A stretch of DNA of 64,000 nt, taken from positions 620,001 through 684,000 of the forward strand of contig NZ_BAAFZV010000002.1 in NCBI RefSeq assembly GCF_045866565.1, in the 5' to 3' direction. A program made the position numbers and the translations under genes. Shown here piece by piece: positions 43,924-53,291 of this stretch (positions are counted from its first letter, which is position 1; each line of letters opens with the position of its first letter). Below the pieces are notes generated by a model. The model was given only the letters and a program-made list of their open reading frames with translations, was not told the DNA's origin and did not search any database. The stretch is from Cognatilysobacter claricitrinus. Its GTDB lineage: Bacteria; Pseudomonadota; Gammaproteobacteria; Xanthomonadales; Xanthomonadaceae.

Positions 43924-44769
43924 TTAGCGTCGTGACAGCGTTGCGAGCCTGTCACCGAGGCGCACGGCCGATTCGGCCTGCAAGGAGGGATCGAGCGTCG
44001 CCACGCCCGCGGGCAGCAGCACGATCACGGTCGAGCCGTAGTTGAAGCGCGCCATTTCGGCGAAGCGCTCGATGGTGATGCCCCGCTCGTACGTCTTCAC
44101 GTTGATCCGGTCGCCGTATTGCGGAATCTCGACGCCACTCCAAACGGTTTCGACGCCCGACACGAGCAGCGCGCCCACCATCACCATCACCATGGGACCG
44201 AAGTCGGTGTCGAAGTGGCAGACCAGGCGCTCGTTGCGTGCGAACAGTCGCGGCACCAGGCGTACGGCGTTCGGGCCGACGCTGAACAGGCGACCCGGCA
44301 CGTGCACGGTGCGCTTCAGCGTGCCGGTCCAGGGCATGTGCACGCGGTGGTAGTCGCGCGGTGACAGGTAGACGGTGGCGAACACGCCATTCGCGAACGG
44401 CTGTGCATCGGCTTCGCTGCCGAGGAGTTCCGCGGCGGTGAAGCTGCGGCCCTTCGCCTGGAAGATCTCGCCGTTGCGGATCGGCCCGCACTGGCTGATG
44501 CGGCCGTCCGCCGGCATCAACAGCGAATCGGCATCGGCATGCGCGACGCGCGCGCCCGTCTTCAGTTCGCGGGTGAAGAAGCTGTTGAACGACTCGTAGG
44601 AACGCGGGTCGGATTCCGCCGCTTCCTCGAGGTCGACACCGAACTTGCGCGTCACGGTGTCGATCAGCCAGCGGCTGACGCGTGGGTGCTTCGAGTACGC
44701 AAGCGAACGCGCGGCCGACGACAGCACGCGATGGGGCAGGGCGTAGGTGAGGCGGGTGACCAGGCTCAT
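43924..44769 (-). CDS. psd: Phosphatidylserine decarboxylase proenzyme
   Basis: Psd makes phosphatidylethanolamine at the inner membrane. The 281-residue proenzyme self-cleaves at G245-S246 in the FNYGSTVIVLLP motif to form its pyruvoyl group. MPADGRISQCG and HRVHMPWTG are conserved. The ATG overlaps the stop of the upstream SCO gene (ATGA), which decides the start. Confidence 0.96.
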   Translation of the reverse strand: MSLVTRLTYALPHRVLSSAARSLAYSKHPRVSRWLIDTVTRKFGVDLEEAAESDPRSYESFNSFFTRELKTGARVAHADADSLLMPADGRISQCGPIRNGEIFQAKGRSFTAAELLGSEADAQPFANGVFATVYLSPRDYHRVHMPWTGTLKRTVHVPGRLFSVGPNAVRLVPRLFARNERLVCHFDTDFGPMVMVMVGALLVSGVETVWSGVEIPQYGDRINVKTYERGITIERFAEMARFNYGSTVIVLLPAGVATLDPSLQAESAVRLGDRLATLSRR

Positions 44770-45404
44770 CGCATCGTCTTCGTCAAAGTCGTGAGGTCCG
44801 CGGCGATCGCAGCGGGATCGAGCGGCGGTTGCACCAGCCCTGCCATGCGGCCTTCCGGATCCAGCGCGACCATCGCGGCGCTGTGATCGACCGAATAGGC
44901 ATCGTCCGGCGCACCGGCCGCGGGCGGCATCTTCTCGAACACGAGGCCAATGGAACGTGCAAAGCGTTCGAGCGTCGGTACATCGGCAGTGGCTGCGAGC
45001 GTGTCGCGGTGGAATGCGTGCGTGTATTCGCCGACGCGATCGGGGGTGTCGCGGTCGGGATCGACCGAGACGAACAGCAGGCGCGGACGCGTCGTTTCCG
45101 GCAGCGCTTCCCACTGCTTCTGCGCGCCCGCCATGCCGGCGAGCGTGGTCGGGCAGACGTCCGGGCAATGCGTGAAGCCGAGGAAGACGAGCGTCCAGTG
45201 GCCCTTCAGTTCGCCCGGCACGAGTTGCGTGCCGTCGGACTGGCGCAGGGCGAACGCGGGAAGCTCGCGCGGCGCGATCAGGTGCACGGCTTTCAGCGCA
45301 GGCGCGGTCGATGCGGCCGGCGCGAACACGTGGCGCGCGGCGACCAGGCCGAGGCCCGCCGCGAGCGCGATGGCGAGAACGACCAGCGTCGTCCGGTTGA
45401 ACAT
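44766..45404 (-). CDS. SCO1/SenC family copper chaperone
   Basis: SCO proteins deliver copper to the CuA site of cytochrome oxidase or act as thiol reductases. The 212-residue protein has an N-terminal membrane anchor, a thioredoxin-like fold, the copper-binding C80-x3-C84 (THCPDVCPTTL), and H174 (YSVDHSA). No cytochrome oxidase genes are in the window. It precedes psd with a four-base overlap. Confidence 0.94.
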   Translation of the reverse strand: MFNRTTLVVLAIALAAGLGLVAARHVFAPAASTAPALKAVHLIAPRELPAFALRQSDGTQLVPGELKGHWTLVFLGFTHCPDVCPTTLAGMAGAQKQWEALPETTRPRLLFVSVDPDRDTPDRVGEYTHAFHRDTLAATADVPTLERFARSIGLVFEKMPPAAGAPDDAYSVDHSAAMVALDPEGRMAGLVQPPLDPAAIAADLTTLTKTMR

Positions 45405-45451
45405 GGTCGGCTCCAGGCCCGACGGGACCGGCGATGATACCGGCCGCCCGC

Positions 45452-45457
45452 TATAAT
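45452..45457 (+). promoter_or_regulatory. Consensus -10 for prmB
   Basis: A perfect TATAAT lies 28 bases before the prmB ATG in the divergent gap with the SCO gene. No clear -35 is present, so an activator or a weak-35 promoter is likely. Confidence 0.62.
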
Positions 45458-45485
45458 CGCGGGCCTTCCTGCGTGTGCGACGTCA

Positions 45486-46418
45486 ATGGGCGCTGGCCTT
45501 CCGACCTTTCAACAGGTCTCGATCATCGACCTGATCCGCCACGGCGGTTCGCTCTTCGGCGCGTCCGGCCTGACGTTCGGGCACAGCTACGACAACGCGC
45601 TGGACGAGGCGACGCAGCTCGTCCTGCACGCCTTGCACATGCCGCACGACCTCAGCCCGGTCTACGGCGCCTCGCGCGTGACCGAGGACGAGATGCGAAG
45701 CGTGCTCGAGCTGTTCCGTCGCCGCATCGAGGAGCGCGTGCCGGCCGCCTACCTCACGGGCGAGGCGTGGTTCGCCGGCCTCAGCTTCAAGTCCGACCGC
45801 CGCGCACTGGTGCCGCGTTCGCCCATCGCCGAACTGATCACCGCCGGTTTCGAACCGTGGCTGGGTGAGCGCGATGTCGAACGCGTTCTCGATCTCTGCA
45901 CCGGCTCGGGTTGCATCGCGATCGCGACCGCGCACTACCACCCGCATTGGGACGTCGTCGGCATCGACATCAGCGACGAAGCGCTGTCGCTCGCCGCGGA
46001 GAACAAGGAACGCCTGCAGGTTCCGAACGTGTCGTTCGTGAAGTCGGACCTGTTCGACGGCCTCCAGGGCGAGCGCTTCGACCTCATCGTCACCAACCCG
46101 CCGTACGTCACCAACGACGAGACCGACGCGCTGCCGCGCGAGTACTCGTACGAGCCGGACCTCGGCCTGCGCGCGGGCGACGACGGACTCGACCTCGCGC
46201 TGCGCATCCTGCGCGACGCGCCCGAGCATCTCACCGAGAACGGCCTGCTGATCTGTGAAGTCGGTGAAGCGGAACGCGCGCTGGGCGACCTGCTGCCGGA
46301 GCTGCCGCTCGCGTGGGTCGAGTTCAAGGTCGGGCAGATGGGCATCTTCGTCGTCGAGCGCGACGACCTGGTCGAGCACCACGCGCGCATCCGCGACCTC
46401 GCCGACGCGCGCGCCTGA
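45486..46418 (+). CDS. prmB: Ribosomal protein uL3 glutamine methyltransferase
   Basis: PrmB methylates a glutamine of ribosomal protein L3. The 310-residue protein has a helical N-terminal domain and an S-adenosylmethionine-dependent domain with VLDLCTGSGCIAI (134-146) and the NPPY motif (204-207). AYLTGEAWFAGL separates it from PrmC, which methylates release factors. prmB-aroC-asd is a conserved gammaproteobacterial order. Confidence 0.95.
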   Translation: MGAGLPTFQQVSIIDLIRHGGSLFGASGLTFGHSYDNALDEATQLVLHALHMPHDLSPVYGASRVTEDEMRSVLELFRRRIEERVPAAYLTGEAWFAGLSFKSDRRALVPRSPIAELITAGFEPWLGERDVERVLDLCTGSGCIAIATAHYHPHWDVVGIDISDEALSLAAENKERLQVPNVSFVKSDLFDGLQGERFDLIVTNPPYVTNDETDALPREYSYEPDLGLRAGDDGLDLALRILRDAPEHLTENGLLICEVGEAERALGDLLPELPLAWVEFKVGQMGIFVVERDDLVEHHARIRDLADARA

Positions 46419-46422
46419 CGCC

Positions 46423-47514
46423 TTGAACACCTTCGGCCACCTGCTGCGCGTCACGACCTTCGGCGAAAGCCACGGTCCGGCGATCGGCTGCGTGGTCGAC
46501 GGTTGCCCGCCGGGCCTGCCGATCGCGGTCGAGGATTTCGCGCGCGACCTCGAACGCCGCGCCACCGGCCGCAGCCGCCACACGTCGCAGCGCCACGAGG
46601 CGGACGAGGTCGAGATCCTCAGCGGCGTGTACGAAGGCGTCACCACCGGCACGCCGATCGCGCTGCTGATCCGCAACACGGACGCACGCAGCAAGGATTA
46701 CGCGGCGATCGCGCAGCAGTTCCGCCCCGGCCACGCGGACTACACGTACCACGCCAAGTACGGCGTTCGCGATCCGCGCGGCGGCGGGCGGTCCAGCGCG
46801 CGTGAAACGACGATGCGTGTCGCCGCAGGCGTCATCGCCAAGAAGTGGCTGGCGCATGCCTTCGATGTCGAGGTGCGCGGCCATCTGTCGCAGCTCGGCG
46901 AAATCCGCTCGTCGTGTCCGGACATCCCGGACTGGAGCGACGTCGAATCCAACCCGTTCTTCTGGCCCGACGGCACGCAGGTCGCGGAGCTGGAGGCCTA
47001 CATGGACGCGCTGCGCAAGTCCGGCGATTCGGTCGGCGCGCGCGTCGAAGTCATCGCGCTGGGGCTGCCGCCGGGTTGGGGCGAGCCGATCTACGGCAAG
47101 CTCGACGGCGAGCTTGCCGCCGCGCTGATGAGCATCAACGCGGTGAAGGGCGTCGAGATCGGCGACGGTTTCGATGCGGTGCCGATGCGCGGCTCGGTGC
47201 ATCGCGACGTCATGCGCCCGGGCGATGCCGGCCTGCCGCGCTTCGATACGAACCATGCCGGCGGCATCCTCGGCGGCATCAGCACCGGGCAGCCGCTGCA
47301 TTGCTCGGTCGCGTTCAAGCCGACGTCGAGCCTTCGACTGCCGGTCGACAGCGTCGATGTCGACGGCAATGCGGTCGAGGTGGTGACGACGGGTCGGCAC
47401 GATCCCTGCGTCGGCATTCGTGCAACGCCGATCTGCGAGGCGATGGTCGCACTCGTCCTGATGGACCAGGCGCTGCGCCATCGCGCGCAGTGCGGCGACG
47501 TGAAAAAACGATAG
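46423..47514 (+). CDS. aroC: Chorismate synthase
   Basis: AroC converts EPSP to chorismate, the last common step of aromatic synthesis, using reduced FMN. The 363-residue protein has GESHGPAIGCVVDGCPPG, RHEADEVEILSGVYEG and RGGGRSSARETTMRVAAG. The start appears to be a TTG at 46423, five bases after prmB; no ATG or GTG is near the conserved N-terminus. Chorismate feeds the trp genes further along. Confidence 0.96.
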   Translation: MNTFGHLLRVTTFGESHGPAIGCVVDGCPPGLPIAVEDFARDLERRATGRSRHTSQRHEADEVEILSGVYEGVTTGTPIALLIRNTDARSKDYAAIAQQFRPGHADYTYHAKYGVRDPRGGGRSSARETTMRVAAGVIAKKWLAHAFDVEVRGHLSQLGEIRSSCPDIPDWSDVESNPFFWPDGTQVAELEAYMDALRKSGDSVGARVEVIALGLPPGWGEPIYGKLDGELAAALMSINAVKGVEIGDGFDAVPMRGSVHRDVMRPGDAGLPRFDTNHAGGILGGISTGQPLHCSVAFKPTSSLRLPVDSVDVDGNAVEVVTTGRHDPCVGIRATPICEAMVALVLMDQALRHRAQCGDVKKR

Positions 47515-47647
47515 CGGCCAGCCGCTGCGCGCGCCGTGGGCGCGACGCTCGCCTGCGCCGCGACGTGCGTTGCCTGACAATCCAAATATTCCGCCGTCGC
47601 GTACCAGGCCGAGTGCTGGCGCGATGGCTCAAGAGAGAACGAGATCC

Positions 47648-48661
47648 ATGAAGAACCCCGTGAATGTCGCAGTCGTGGGCGCAACCGGCGCGGTTGGCGA
47701 AGCGATGCTGAAGGTGCTGGCCGAGCGCAACTTCCCGATCGGCGAGCTGCACCTGCTCGCGAGCGAACGCTCGGCCGGCGAGAAGATCGACTTCCGGAAT
47801 CGCAAGATCGTCGTGCAGGATCTCGCCACGTTCGATCCGGCCGGCGTCGACATCGCGCTGTTCTCCGCCGGCGGCGACATCTCGAAGGAGTACGGCCCGA
47901 AGTTCGCGCAGGCCGGCGCGGTCGTGATCGATAACTCGTCCGCGTTCCGTTACATGGACGACGTGCCGCTGGTGGTCTCGGAAGTGAATCCCGAGGCGCT
48001 GAAGAACCGGCCGCGCGGGATCATCGCCAACCCCAACTGCTCGACCATGCAGCTGATGGTCGCGCTCGCGCCTATCCATCGCGAGGCCGGCATCGAGCGC
48101 ATCAACGTCGCGACCTACCAGTCGGTGTCCGGCACGGGGCGTCGCGCGCTGGAAGAGCTCGGTCGCCAGACGGCGGCGATGCTCAACTTCCAGGATCCGA
48201 AGCCGGAGGTCTACCCGGTGCAGATCGCGTTCAACGTGATCCCGCACGGCGGCGACTTCCTGGACAACGGTTACACCAGTGAGGAAATGAAGCTGGTCTG
48301 GGAGACGCGCAAGATCCTCGGCGACGACAGCATCCAGGTGAACCCGACCGTGGTGCGCGTGCCGGTGTTCTACGGACACTCCGAGGCGGTGCACATCGAG
48401 ACGCGCGACAAGATGACCGCGGAGCGCGCGCGCGAGTTGCTCGAAGCGTCGCCGGGCCTGGAAGTGGTCGATGAGCGCCAACCGGGCGGCTACCCGACGC
48501 CGGTGACGCATGCATCGGGCAACGACGCGGTCTACGTCGGCCGTATCCGCGAGGACATTTCGCATCCGCGCGGGCTGTCGCTGTGGGTCACCGCGGACAA
48601 CATCCGCAAGGGCGCGGCGCTCAACGCGGTGCAGCTCGCAGAGCTCGTCATCGCCGAATAA
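47648..48661 (+). CDS. asd: Aspartate-semialdehyde dehydrogenase
   Basis: Asd reduces aspartyl phosphate to aspartate semialdehyde, the DapA substrate and precursor of Met and Thr. The 337-residue protein has VVGATGAVGEAML, SAGGDISKEYGP, and the catalytic C131 in NPNCSTMQL. The ATG at 47648 gives the conserved N-terminus; an in-frame ATG at 47570 gives a non-homologous extension. Confidence 0.97.
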   Translation: MKNPVNVAVVGATGAVGEAMLKVLAERNFPIGELHLLASERSAGEKIDFRNRKIVVQDLATFDPAGVDIALFSAGGDISKEYGPKFAQAGAVVIDNSSAFRYMDDVPLVVSEVNPEALKNRPRGIIANPNCSTMQLMVALAPIHREAGIERINVATYQSVSGTGRRALEELGRQTAAMLNFQDPKPEVYPVQIAFNVIPHGGDFLDNGYTSEEMKLVWETRKILGDDSIQVNPTVVRVPVFYGHSEAVHIETRDKMTAERARELLEASPGLEVVDERQPGGYPTPVTHASGNDAVYVGRIREDISHPRGLSLWVTADNIRKGAALNAVQLAELVIAE

Positions 48662-48670
48662 GGCGGCAGC

Positions 48671-48701
48671 GCCCGCGTCGCACCGCTCGTGCGACGCGGG
48701 C
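48671..48701 (+). terminator. Long GC hairpin after asd
   Basis: GCCCGCGTCGCAC and GTGCGACGCGGGC form a perfect 13-bp stem with a 5-base loop, nine bases after the asd stop. No T-run follows, so it may be a partial terminator or an mRNA 3'-stabilising structure. Confidence 0.7.
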
Positions 48702-48710
48702 CCGGCCTGC

Positions 48711-48716
48711 TAGAGT
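48711..48716 (+). promoter_or_regulatory. Putative -10 for fimV
   Basis: TAGAGT lies 26 bases before the fimV GTG and ten bases beyond the asd hairpin. Confidence 0.4.
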
Positions 48717-48742
48717 CGCTGCGGAACGAGGGGGAGACATCC

Positions 48743-50419
48743 GTGAGGCCATTGTTGCGATCCGTCGGGCTGCTGGTCCTCGCGCTGGCGAGCGGGTCGG
48801 CCCACGCGCTCGGCCTGGGGCAGTTGCAGGTGAAGTCGGGTCTCGGGCAGCCGCTGCTCGCCGAGATCCCGGTGGTCAGCAATGACCCCTCCGAACTCGT
48901 CAATCTCGATGCCGCGCTCGCCTCCCCGGAAACCTTCACCCGCGTCGGCCTCGAGCCGCCGGTAGGCATCGTCGCCGACCTGCATTTCACGGTCGGCACC
49001 GACACGCAGGGCCGGCCCGTCATCCGCATCACCACGGACCAGCCGGTCACCCAGCCGCTGCTCGATTTCCTGATCCAGGTCGACTGGGGCGAGGGCAGGC
49101 TGGTTCGCGAGTACACCGCGACGGTCGCCCAGCCGGGCTCGATCGATGCGGAACCCGCGGTCGTGGTGCAGGCACCGGCTGTGGATGCGCCGGCCGTGGT
49201 CGAACGTCCGGTCGCGGTCGAGCCGACCCCCGCGCCGACGCCGGAAGCGCCCGCACCCGTTGCGACGCCGGCACCGGCACCCGCTGCGACGCCAGCTGCG
49301 CCGATCGCCGCCCAGCCGGCCGCGCCGTCGTCGTCGGGCACCGAATACCAGGTACGGCCGGGCGACAGCGCGTCGAAGGTCGCCGCCCGCGTGGCCCCGG
49401 AAGGCGCGACCAGCCAGCAGACGATGATCGGCCTGCTGCGCGCGAACCCCGAAGCGTTCGTCGGTGGCGACCTCAACCAGCTGCGCAGCGGCAGCGTGCT
49501 GCGCGTGCCGGCGACGCCGGAATTGCAGGCGGTGGAAGCGCGTGAGGCGGCCGATCTGGTCCGTACGTACACCCGTCAGTGGCGGCAGGCGCGGACGCAG
49601 CCGCAGGCACCGGTCGCCCAGGCGGCGGAGCCGGCCCGCGCGGCGTCCGCATCTGCGGAAGCGGGCGGTCGACTTGAAATCGTTCCGCCCGGCGCAGGCC
49701 GTACGGCCCGCGGCGGCACGCAGTCCGGCCTGAAAGCCGGAGGTGAGGGGGAAATGCTTCGACAGGAACTCGTGCAGACCAAGGAAACGCTGGCGGCGCG
49801 CGACGCCGAGGTGCAGGAGCTCAAGAGCCGCGTGGCGGAACTCGAGAAGCTGCAGACGGACCAGCAGAAGCTGCTCGCGATGCAGAACTCGCAGCTCGCC
49901 GCCGCGCAGCAGCGCAAGGCGACGCAGCCACCTGCGCCGGCGCCCGCGCAACCCGCGTCGTCGTCGCTGCCGTGGATCGGCTTCGGGGTTCTCGTGATCC
50001 TCGGCCTCGCCGCAGCGACCTGGCTGCGTCGTCGCACGCGTCGCGAACCGGTTTTCCGTGCGCCGTCCACCGAGCCGCGTCCGTCGCTGGCCGACGCGTT
50101 CCCGGCCGCGCCGGTCGCCGCGCCCGAGCCGGTCGCGCCGGTCGACGCGACGCCGTCGTGGGATCGAACGCCGGCCGCCGCCAAGACACCGCGTCGGCGC
50201 GCCCCCGCGAAAGCCGCGGTGCCCGCGCCGGCGCCGGTCGACCTGCCGTTGGGCACGCCGTCCGGCGATGGCGGCAGCGTCGAACGCCTCGAACTCGCGC
50301 AGGCCTACCTCGACATGGGCGACAAGGAACGCGCGCGCAGCCTGCTCGCCGAAGTGGCGGCGTCCGGTGACGCAACCACCCGCGGCGTCGCCGCGAAGAT
50401 GCTGCAGGACATGGGATGA
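48743..50419 (+). CDS. fimV: FimV-like protein
   Basis: FimV family proteins organise the cell pole and support type IV pilus assembly. The 558-residue protein has a signal peptide, the FimV N-terminal domain (LGLGQLQVKSGLGQPLLAEI), a LysM-like region (about 200-256), a coiled coil (about 336-392), a transmembrane segment (about 409-431) and the C-terminal FimV helical motif (508-558). It is shorter than Pseudomonas FimV (about 900), mostly in the cytoplasmic part. The GTG at 48743 is chosen for its GGGGGAGA ribosome binding site. Confidence 0.9.
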   Translation: MRPLLRSVGLLVLALASGSAHALGLGQLQVKSGLGQPLLAEIPVVSNDPSELVNLDAALASPETFTRVGLEPPVGIVADLHFTVGTDTQGRPVIRITTDQPVTQPLLDFLIQVDWGEGRLVREYTATVAQPGSIDAEPAVVVQAPAVDAPAVVERPVAVEPTPAPTPEAPAPVATPAPAPAATPAAPIAAQPAAPSSSGTEYQVRPGDSASKVAARVAPEGATSQQTMIGLLRANPEAFVGGDLNQLRSGSVLRVPATPELQAVEAREAADLVRTYTRQWRQARTQPQAPVAQAAEPARAASASAEAGGRLEIVPPGAGRTARGGTQSGLKAGGEGEMLRQELVQTKETLAARDAEVQELKSRVAELEKLQTDQQKLLAMQNSQLAAAQQRKATQPPAPAPAQPASSSLPWIGFGVLVILGLAAATWLRRRTRREPVFRAPSTEPRPSLADAFPAAPVAAPEPVAPVDATPSWDRTPAAAKTPRRRAPAKAAVPAPAPVDLPLGTPSGDGGSVERLELAQAYLDMGDKERARSLLAEVAASGDATTRGVAAKMLQDMG

Positions 50420-51249
50420 CCGACGGCGCGGCCATGGAGCCGGCCCCCGGCGAGTCAACGCGGTACGCGATCGGCGTCGAGTACGACGGGACCGGCTTCA
50501 GCGGCTGGCAGCGCCTCAGTGCGCACGGCGAACCCGAACCCACGCCGCTTCCGACCGTGCAGGCCACGGTCGAGGCCGCCTTGTCGTTCGTCGCCGGCAC
50601 GTCGATCGAAATCACCTGCGCCGGGCGCACGGACGCGGGCGTCCACGCGGCCTGCCAGGTCGCGCATTTCGACTCACCGGTGCGCCGGGATCCGCGCGGC
50701 TGGACGCTGGGCGCCACGTCGAAACTCCCGCCCGAAGTGGCCACGCTCTGGTGCCGCGAAGTGCCGCGCGACTTCAACGCCCGGTTCTCGGCGCGCGCGC
50801 GGCGCTACGTCTATCGCATCCTCAACCGCCCGATCCGGCCGGCGCTCGGTCGCCAGATGCTCGCCTGGGAGCGCCGACCGCTTGACGCGGCCGCGATGCA
50901 CCGGGCGGCACAGTCGCTCATCGGCGAGCGCGATTTCTCCGCGTTCCGCACCGTGCACTGCCAGGCCGCGCATGCACGGCGCGAGATGCAGGAGATCCTC
51001 GTCCGCCGTGTCGATGAGGTCGTCGAGATCGAAGTCCAGGCGAACGCGTTTCTGCACCACATGGTCCGCAACATTGTCGGCAGCCTGCTGATGGTGGGCC
51101 GTGGCGACAAGCCGGAAGGCTGGATCGCCGAGTTGCTCGAAGGCCGGGACCGCACGCGCGCCGGCCCGACGGCGCCGTCGGCCGGACTGGTTTTCCTGGG
51201 CCCGCGCTACCCCGCGGAATGGCACCTTCCCCCCGAGGTCACCCTGTGA
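50416..51249 (+). CDS. truA: tRNA pseudouridine(38-40) synthase
   Basis: TruA isomerises uridines 38-40 in tRNA anticodon stems. The 277-residue protein has the catalytic aspartate D73 in GRTDAGVHA, the YDGTGFSGWQ N-terminal motif, and FLHHMVRNIVGSL. Its start overlaps the fimV stop (ATGA) and its stop overlaps the trpF start (GTGA). fimV-truA-trpF is a conserved gammaproteobacterial block. Confidence 0.97.
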   Translation: MTDGAAMEPAPGESTRYAIGVEYDGTGFSGWQRLSAHGEPEPTPLPTVQATVEAALSFVAGTSIEITCAGRTDAGVHAACQVAHFDSPVRRDPRGWTLGATSKLPPEVATLWCREVPRDFNARFSARARRYVYRILNRPIRPALGRQMLAWERRPLDAAAMHRAAQSLIGERDFSAFRTVHCQAAHARREMQEILVRRVDEVVEIEVQANAFLHHMVRNIVGSLLMVGRGDKPEGWIAELLEGRDRTRAGPTAPSAGLVFLGPRYPAEWHLPPEVTL

Positions 51250-51914
51250 ATCGAACCCTCTTCCGTACCCGCATCAAGTTCTGTGGTTTCACCCGTCCGG
51301 GCGACGTCCGCCTGGCATGCGAGCTCGGCGTCGACGGCATCGGCTTCGTGTTCGCGCCCAAGAGCCCGCGCCGGATTGCGCCGGAAGAAGCCCGCGCCAT
51401 GCGCCAGGCGCTCGCGCCGCTGGTCGATGCGGTGGCGCTGTTCCAGGACAACTCGCTGGAGGAAGTGCGCGACGTCGTCCGCCAGGTGCGCCCGAGCCTG
51501 CTCCAGTTCCACGGCAACGAGGACGACTCGTTCTGTCGTTCGTTCGGCCTGCCGTACCTCAAGGTGGTGCCGATGGGCGAGGACATCATGGCGCCGCACT
51601 ACCTGCAGCTGCGCTTCCCGGGCGCTGCGGGCTTCCTGCTCGACAGCCACAAGGCGGGCGAGAGCGGCGGCAGCGGCAAGACGTTCGACTGGTCGCGCAT
51701 CCCGAAGGACCTGCAGAAGCCCTACGCGCTCGCCGGCGGCCTGACCCCCGAGAACGTGTTCGATGCGCTGATCACCGCGACGCCATGGGCGGTCGACGTG
51801 TCCAGCGGTGTCGAGGTCGCGCCCGGCATCAAGGACGGCGACAAGATGCGTCGCTTCGTCGAGGAAGTGCGTCGCGCGGATTGCCATACCGACGCAGCCG
51901 TCGCGGCCTGTTGA
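51246..51914 (+). CDS. trpF: Phosphoribosylanthranilate isomerase
   Basis: TrpF performs the Amadori rearrangement in tryptophan synthesis. The 222-residue protein has the catalytic cysteine region RIKFCGFTRPGDV and a catalytic aspartate in LLQFHGNED or VDVSSGVE; GGLTPENV binds phosphate. The GTG at 51246 is coupled to truA. trpC and trpD are not in the window, so the trp pathway is split. Confidence 0.96.
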   Translation: MNRTLFRTRIKFCGFTRPGDVRLACELGVDGIGFVFAPKSPRRIAPEEARAMRQALAPLVDAVALFQDNSLEEVRDVVRQVRPSLLQFHGNEDDSFCRSFGLPYLKVVPMGEDIMAPHYLQLRFPGAAGFLLDSHKAGESGGSGKTFDWSRIPKDLQKPYALAGGLTPENVFDALITATPWAVDVSSGVEVAPGIKDGDKMRRFVEEVRRADCHTDAAVAAC

Positions 51915-51919
51915 TGGCC

Positions 51920-51925
51920 TAAACT
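51920..51925 (+). promoter_or_regulatory. Putative -10 for trpB
   Basis: TAAACT lies between trpF and trpB, 34 bases before the trpB ATG. It would allow trpB and trpA expression apart from the fimV-truA-trpF run. No -35 is clear. Confidence 0.45.
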
Positions 51926-51958
51926 GGCTGGCGCTCCCGCGTTCTGCCGGCCCCGACG

Positions 51959-53188
51959 ATGTCCGACGCTGCACCGCTCCCCACGGTCGACGACTACAAC
52001 GCCTATCCCGACGCCGACGGCCACTTCGGTCGCTTCGGCGGCCGGTTCGTCGCCGAAACATTGATGGGCCCACTGCAGGAGCTGGCCGACGCCTACGACG
52101 CCGCGCGCCTCGATCCCGCGTTCGTCGATGCGTTCGACCGCGACCTCGCGCATTACGTGGGTCGACCGAGCCCGATCTATTTCGCCGAGCGCTTGAGCCG
52201 CGAAGTCGGAGGCGCGCGCATTCTGCTCAAGCGCGAAGACCTGAACCACACCGGCGCGCACAAGATCAACAACACCATCGGCCAGGCGCTGCTCGCCAGC
52301 CGCATGGGCAAGACGCGCATCATCGCGGAGACGGGCGCTGGCCAGCACGGCGTCGCGAGCGCGACGGTGGCCGCGCGACTCGGCCTCGAATGTGTCGTCT
52401 ACATGGGCGCGACCGACATCGAGCGCCAGAAGATCAACGTCTATCGCATGAAGCTGCTTGGTGCGACCGTCGTGCCGGTGACGAGCGGTTCGGCGACGCT
52501 GAAGGATGCACTCAACGAAGCGATGCGCGACTGGGTGACGAACGTGCGCGACACGTTCTACATCATCGGCACCGTCGCGGGCCCCGACCCGTACCCGCGC
52601 ATGGTGCGTGACTTCAACGCGATCGTCGGTCGCGAGGCGAGGGCACAGATGCTCGCCGAATACGGTCGTCTTCCGGATGCGGTGACCGCATGCGTCGGCG
52701 GTGGCAGCAATGCGATCGGCATCTTCCACGCCTTCCTCAATGACCGCGATGTGCGCCTCGTCGGCGCCGAAGCCGCGGGTGACGGCATCGATACCGGACG
52801 CCATGCCGCGTCGCTCGCCGCGGGTCGTCCCGGTGTGCTGCACGGCAATCGCACGTATGTCATCTGCGACGACGACGGGCAGATCATCGAGACGCATTCG
52901 GTGTCGGCGGGTCTCGACTATCCGGGCGTGGGCCCGGAGCACGCGTTCCTCAAGGACACCGGCCGTGCGCAGTACGTCGGCGTCACCGACGATGAGGCGC
53001 TTGAAGCGTTCCACCGACTCGCGCGTACCGAGGGCATCCTGCCGGCGCTCGAATCGAGCCACGCGATCGCGCAGGCGATCAAGCTCGCGCGCGACATGCC
53101 GAAGGACGCGTTGGTGCTGTGCAACCTGTCAGGCCGCGGCGACAAGGACGTGCACACCATCGCCGCGCGCGACGGGCTCTCGCTCTGA
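51959..53188 (+). CDS. trpB: Tryptophan synthase beta chain
   Basis: TrpB joins indole and serine using pyridoxal phosphate. The 409-residue protein has the PLP lysine K102 in NHTGAHKINN, GAGQHGVASATVAA, and CVGGGSNAIGIF. YPDADGHFGRFGGRFV is the typical beta-chain N-terminus. It is followed by trpA with a 103-base gap. Confidence 0.98.
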   Translation: MSDAAPLPTVDDYNAYPDADGHFGRFGGRFVAETLMGPLQELADAYDAARLDPAFVDAFDRDLAHYVGRPSPIYFAERLSREVGGARILLKREDLNHTGAHKINNTIGQALLASRMGKTRIIAETGAGQHGVASATVAARLGLECVVYMGATDIERQKINVYRMKLLGATVVPVTSGSATLKDALNEAMRDWVTNVRDTFYIIGTVAGPDPYPRMVRDFNAIVGREARAQMLAEYGRLPDAVTACVGGGSNAIGIFHAFLNDRDVRLVGAEAAGDGIDTGRHAASLAAGRPGVLHGNRTYVICDDDGQIIETHSVSAGLDYPGVGPEHAFLKDTGRAQYVGVTDDEALEAFHRLARTEGILPALESSHAIAQAIKLARDMPKDALVLCNLSGRGDKDVHTIAARDGLSL

Positions 53189-53291
53189 TGCATCGCGCAT
53201 GCAACACGACTCCGCGATGGCGACGGCCGCGCTGATCGACCGCCGCCCGCCGGCACCTTCCAGCAAGGTGCGCCACCGACTCCCGGATTCC

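Noticed and set aside
48710..50458. 582-residue open frame opposite fimV
   Set aside because: It is Arg-rich shadow sequence; the plus-strand FimV has a signal peptide, LysM-like region, coiled coil and membrane segment.
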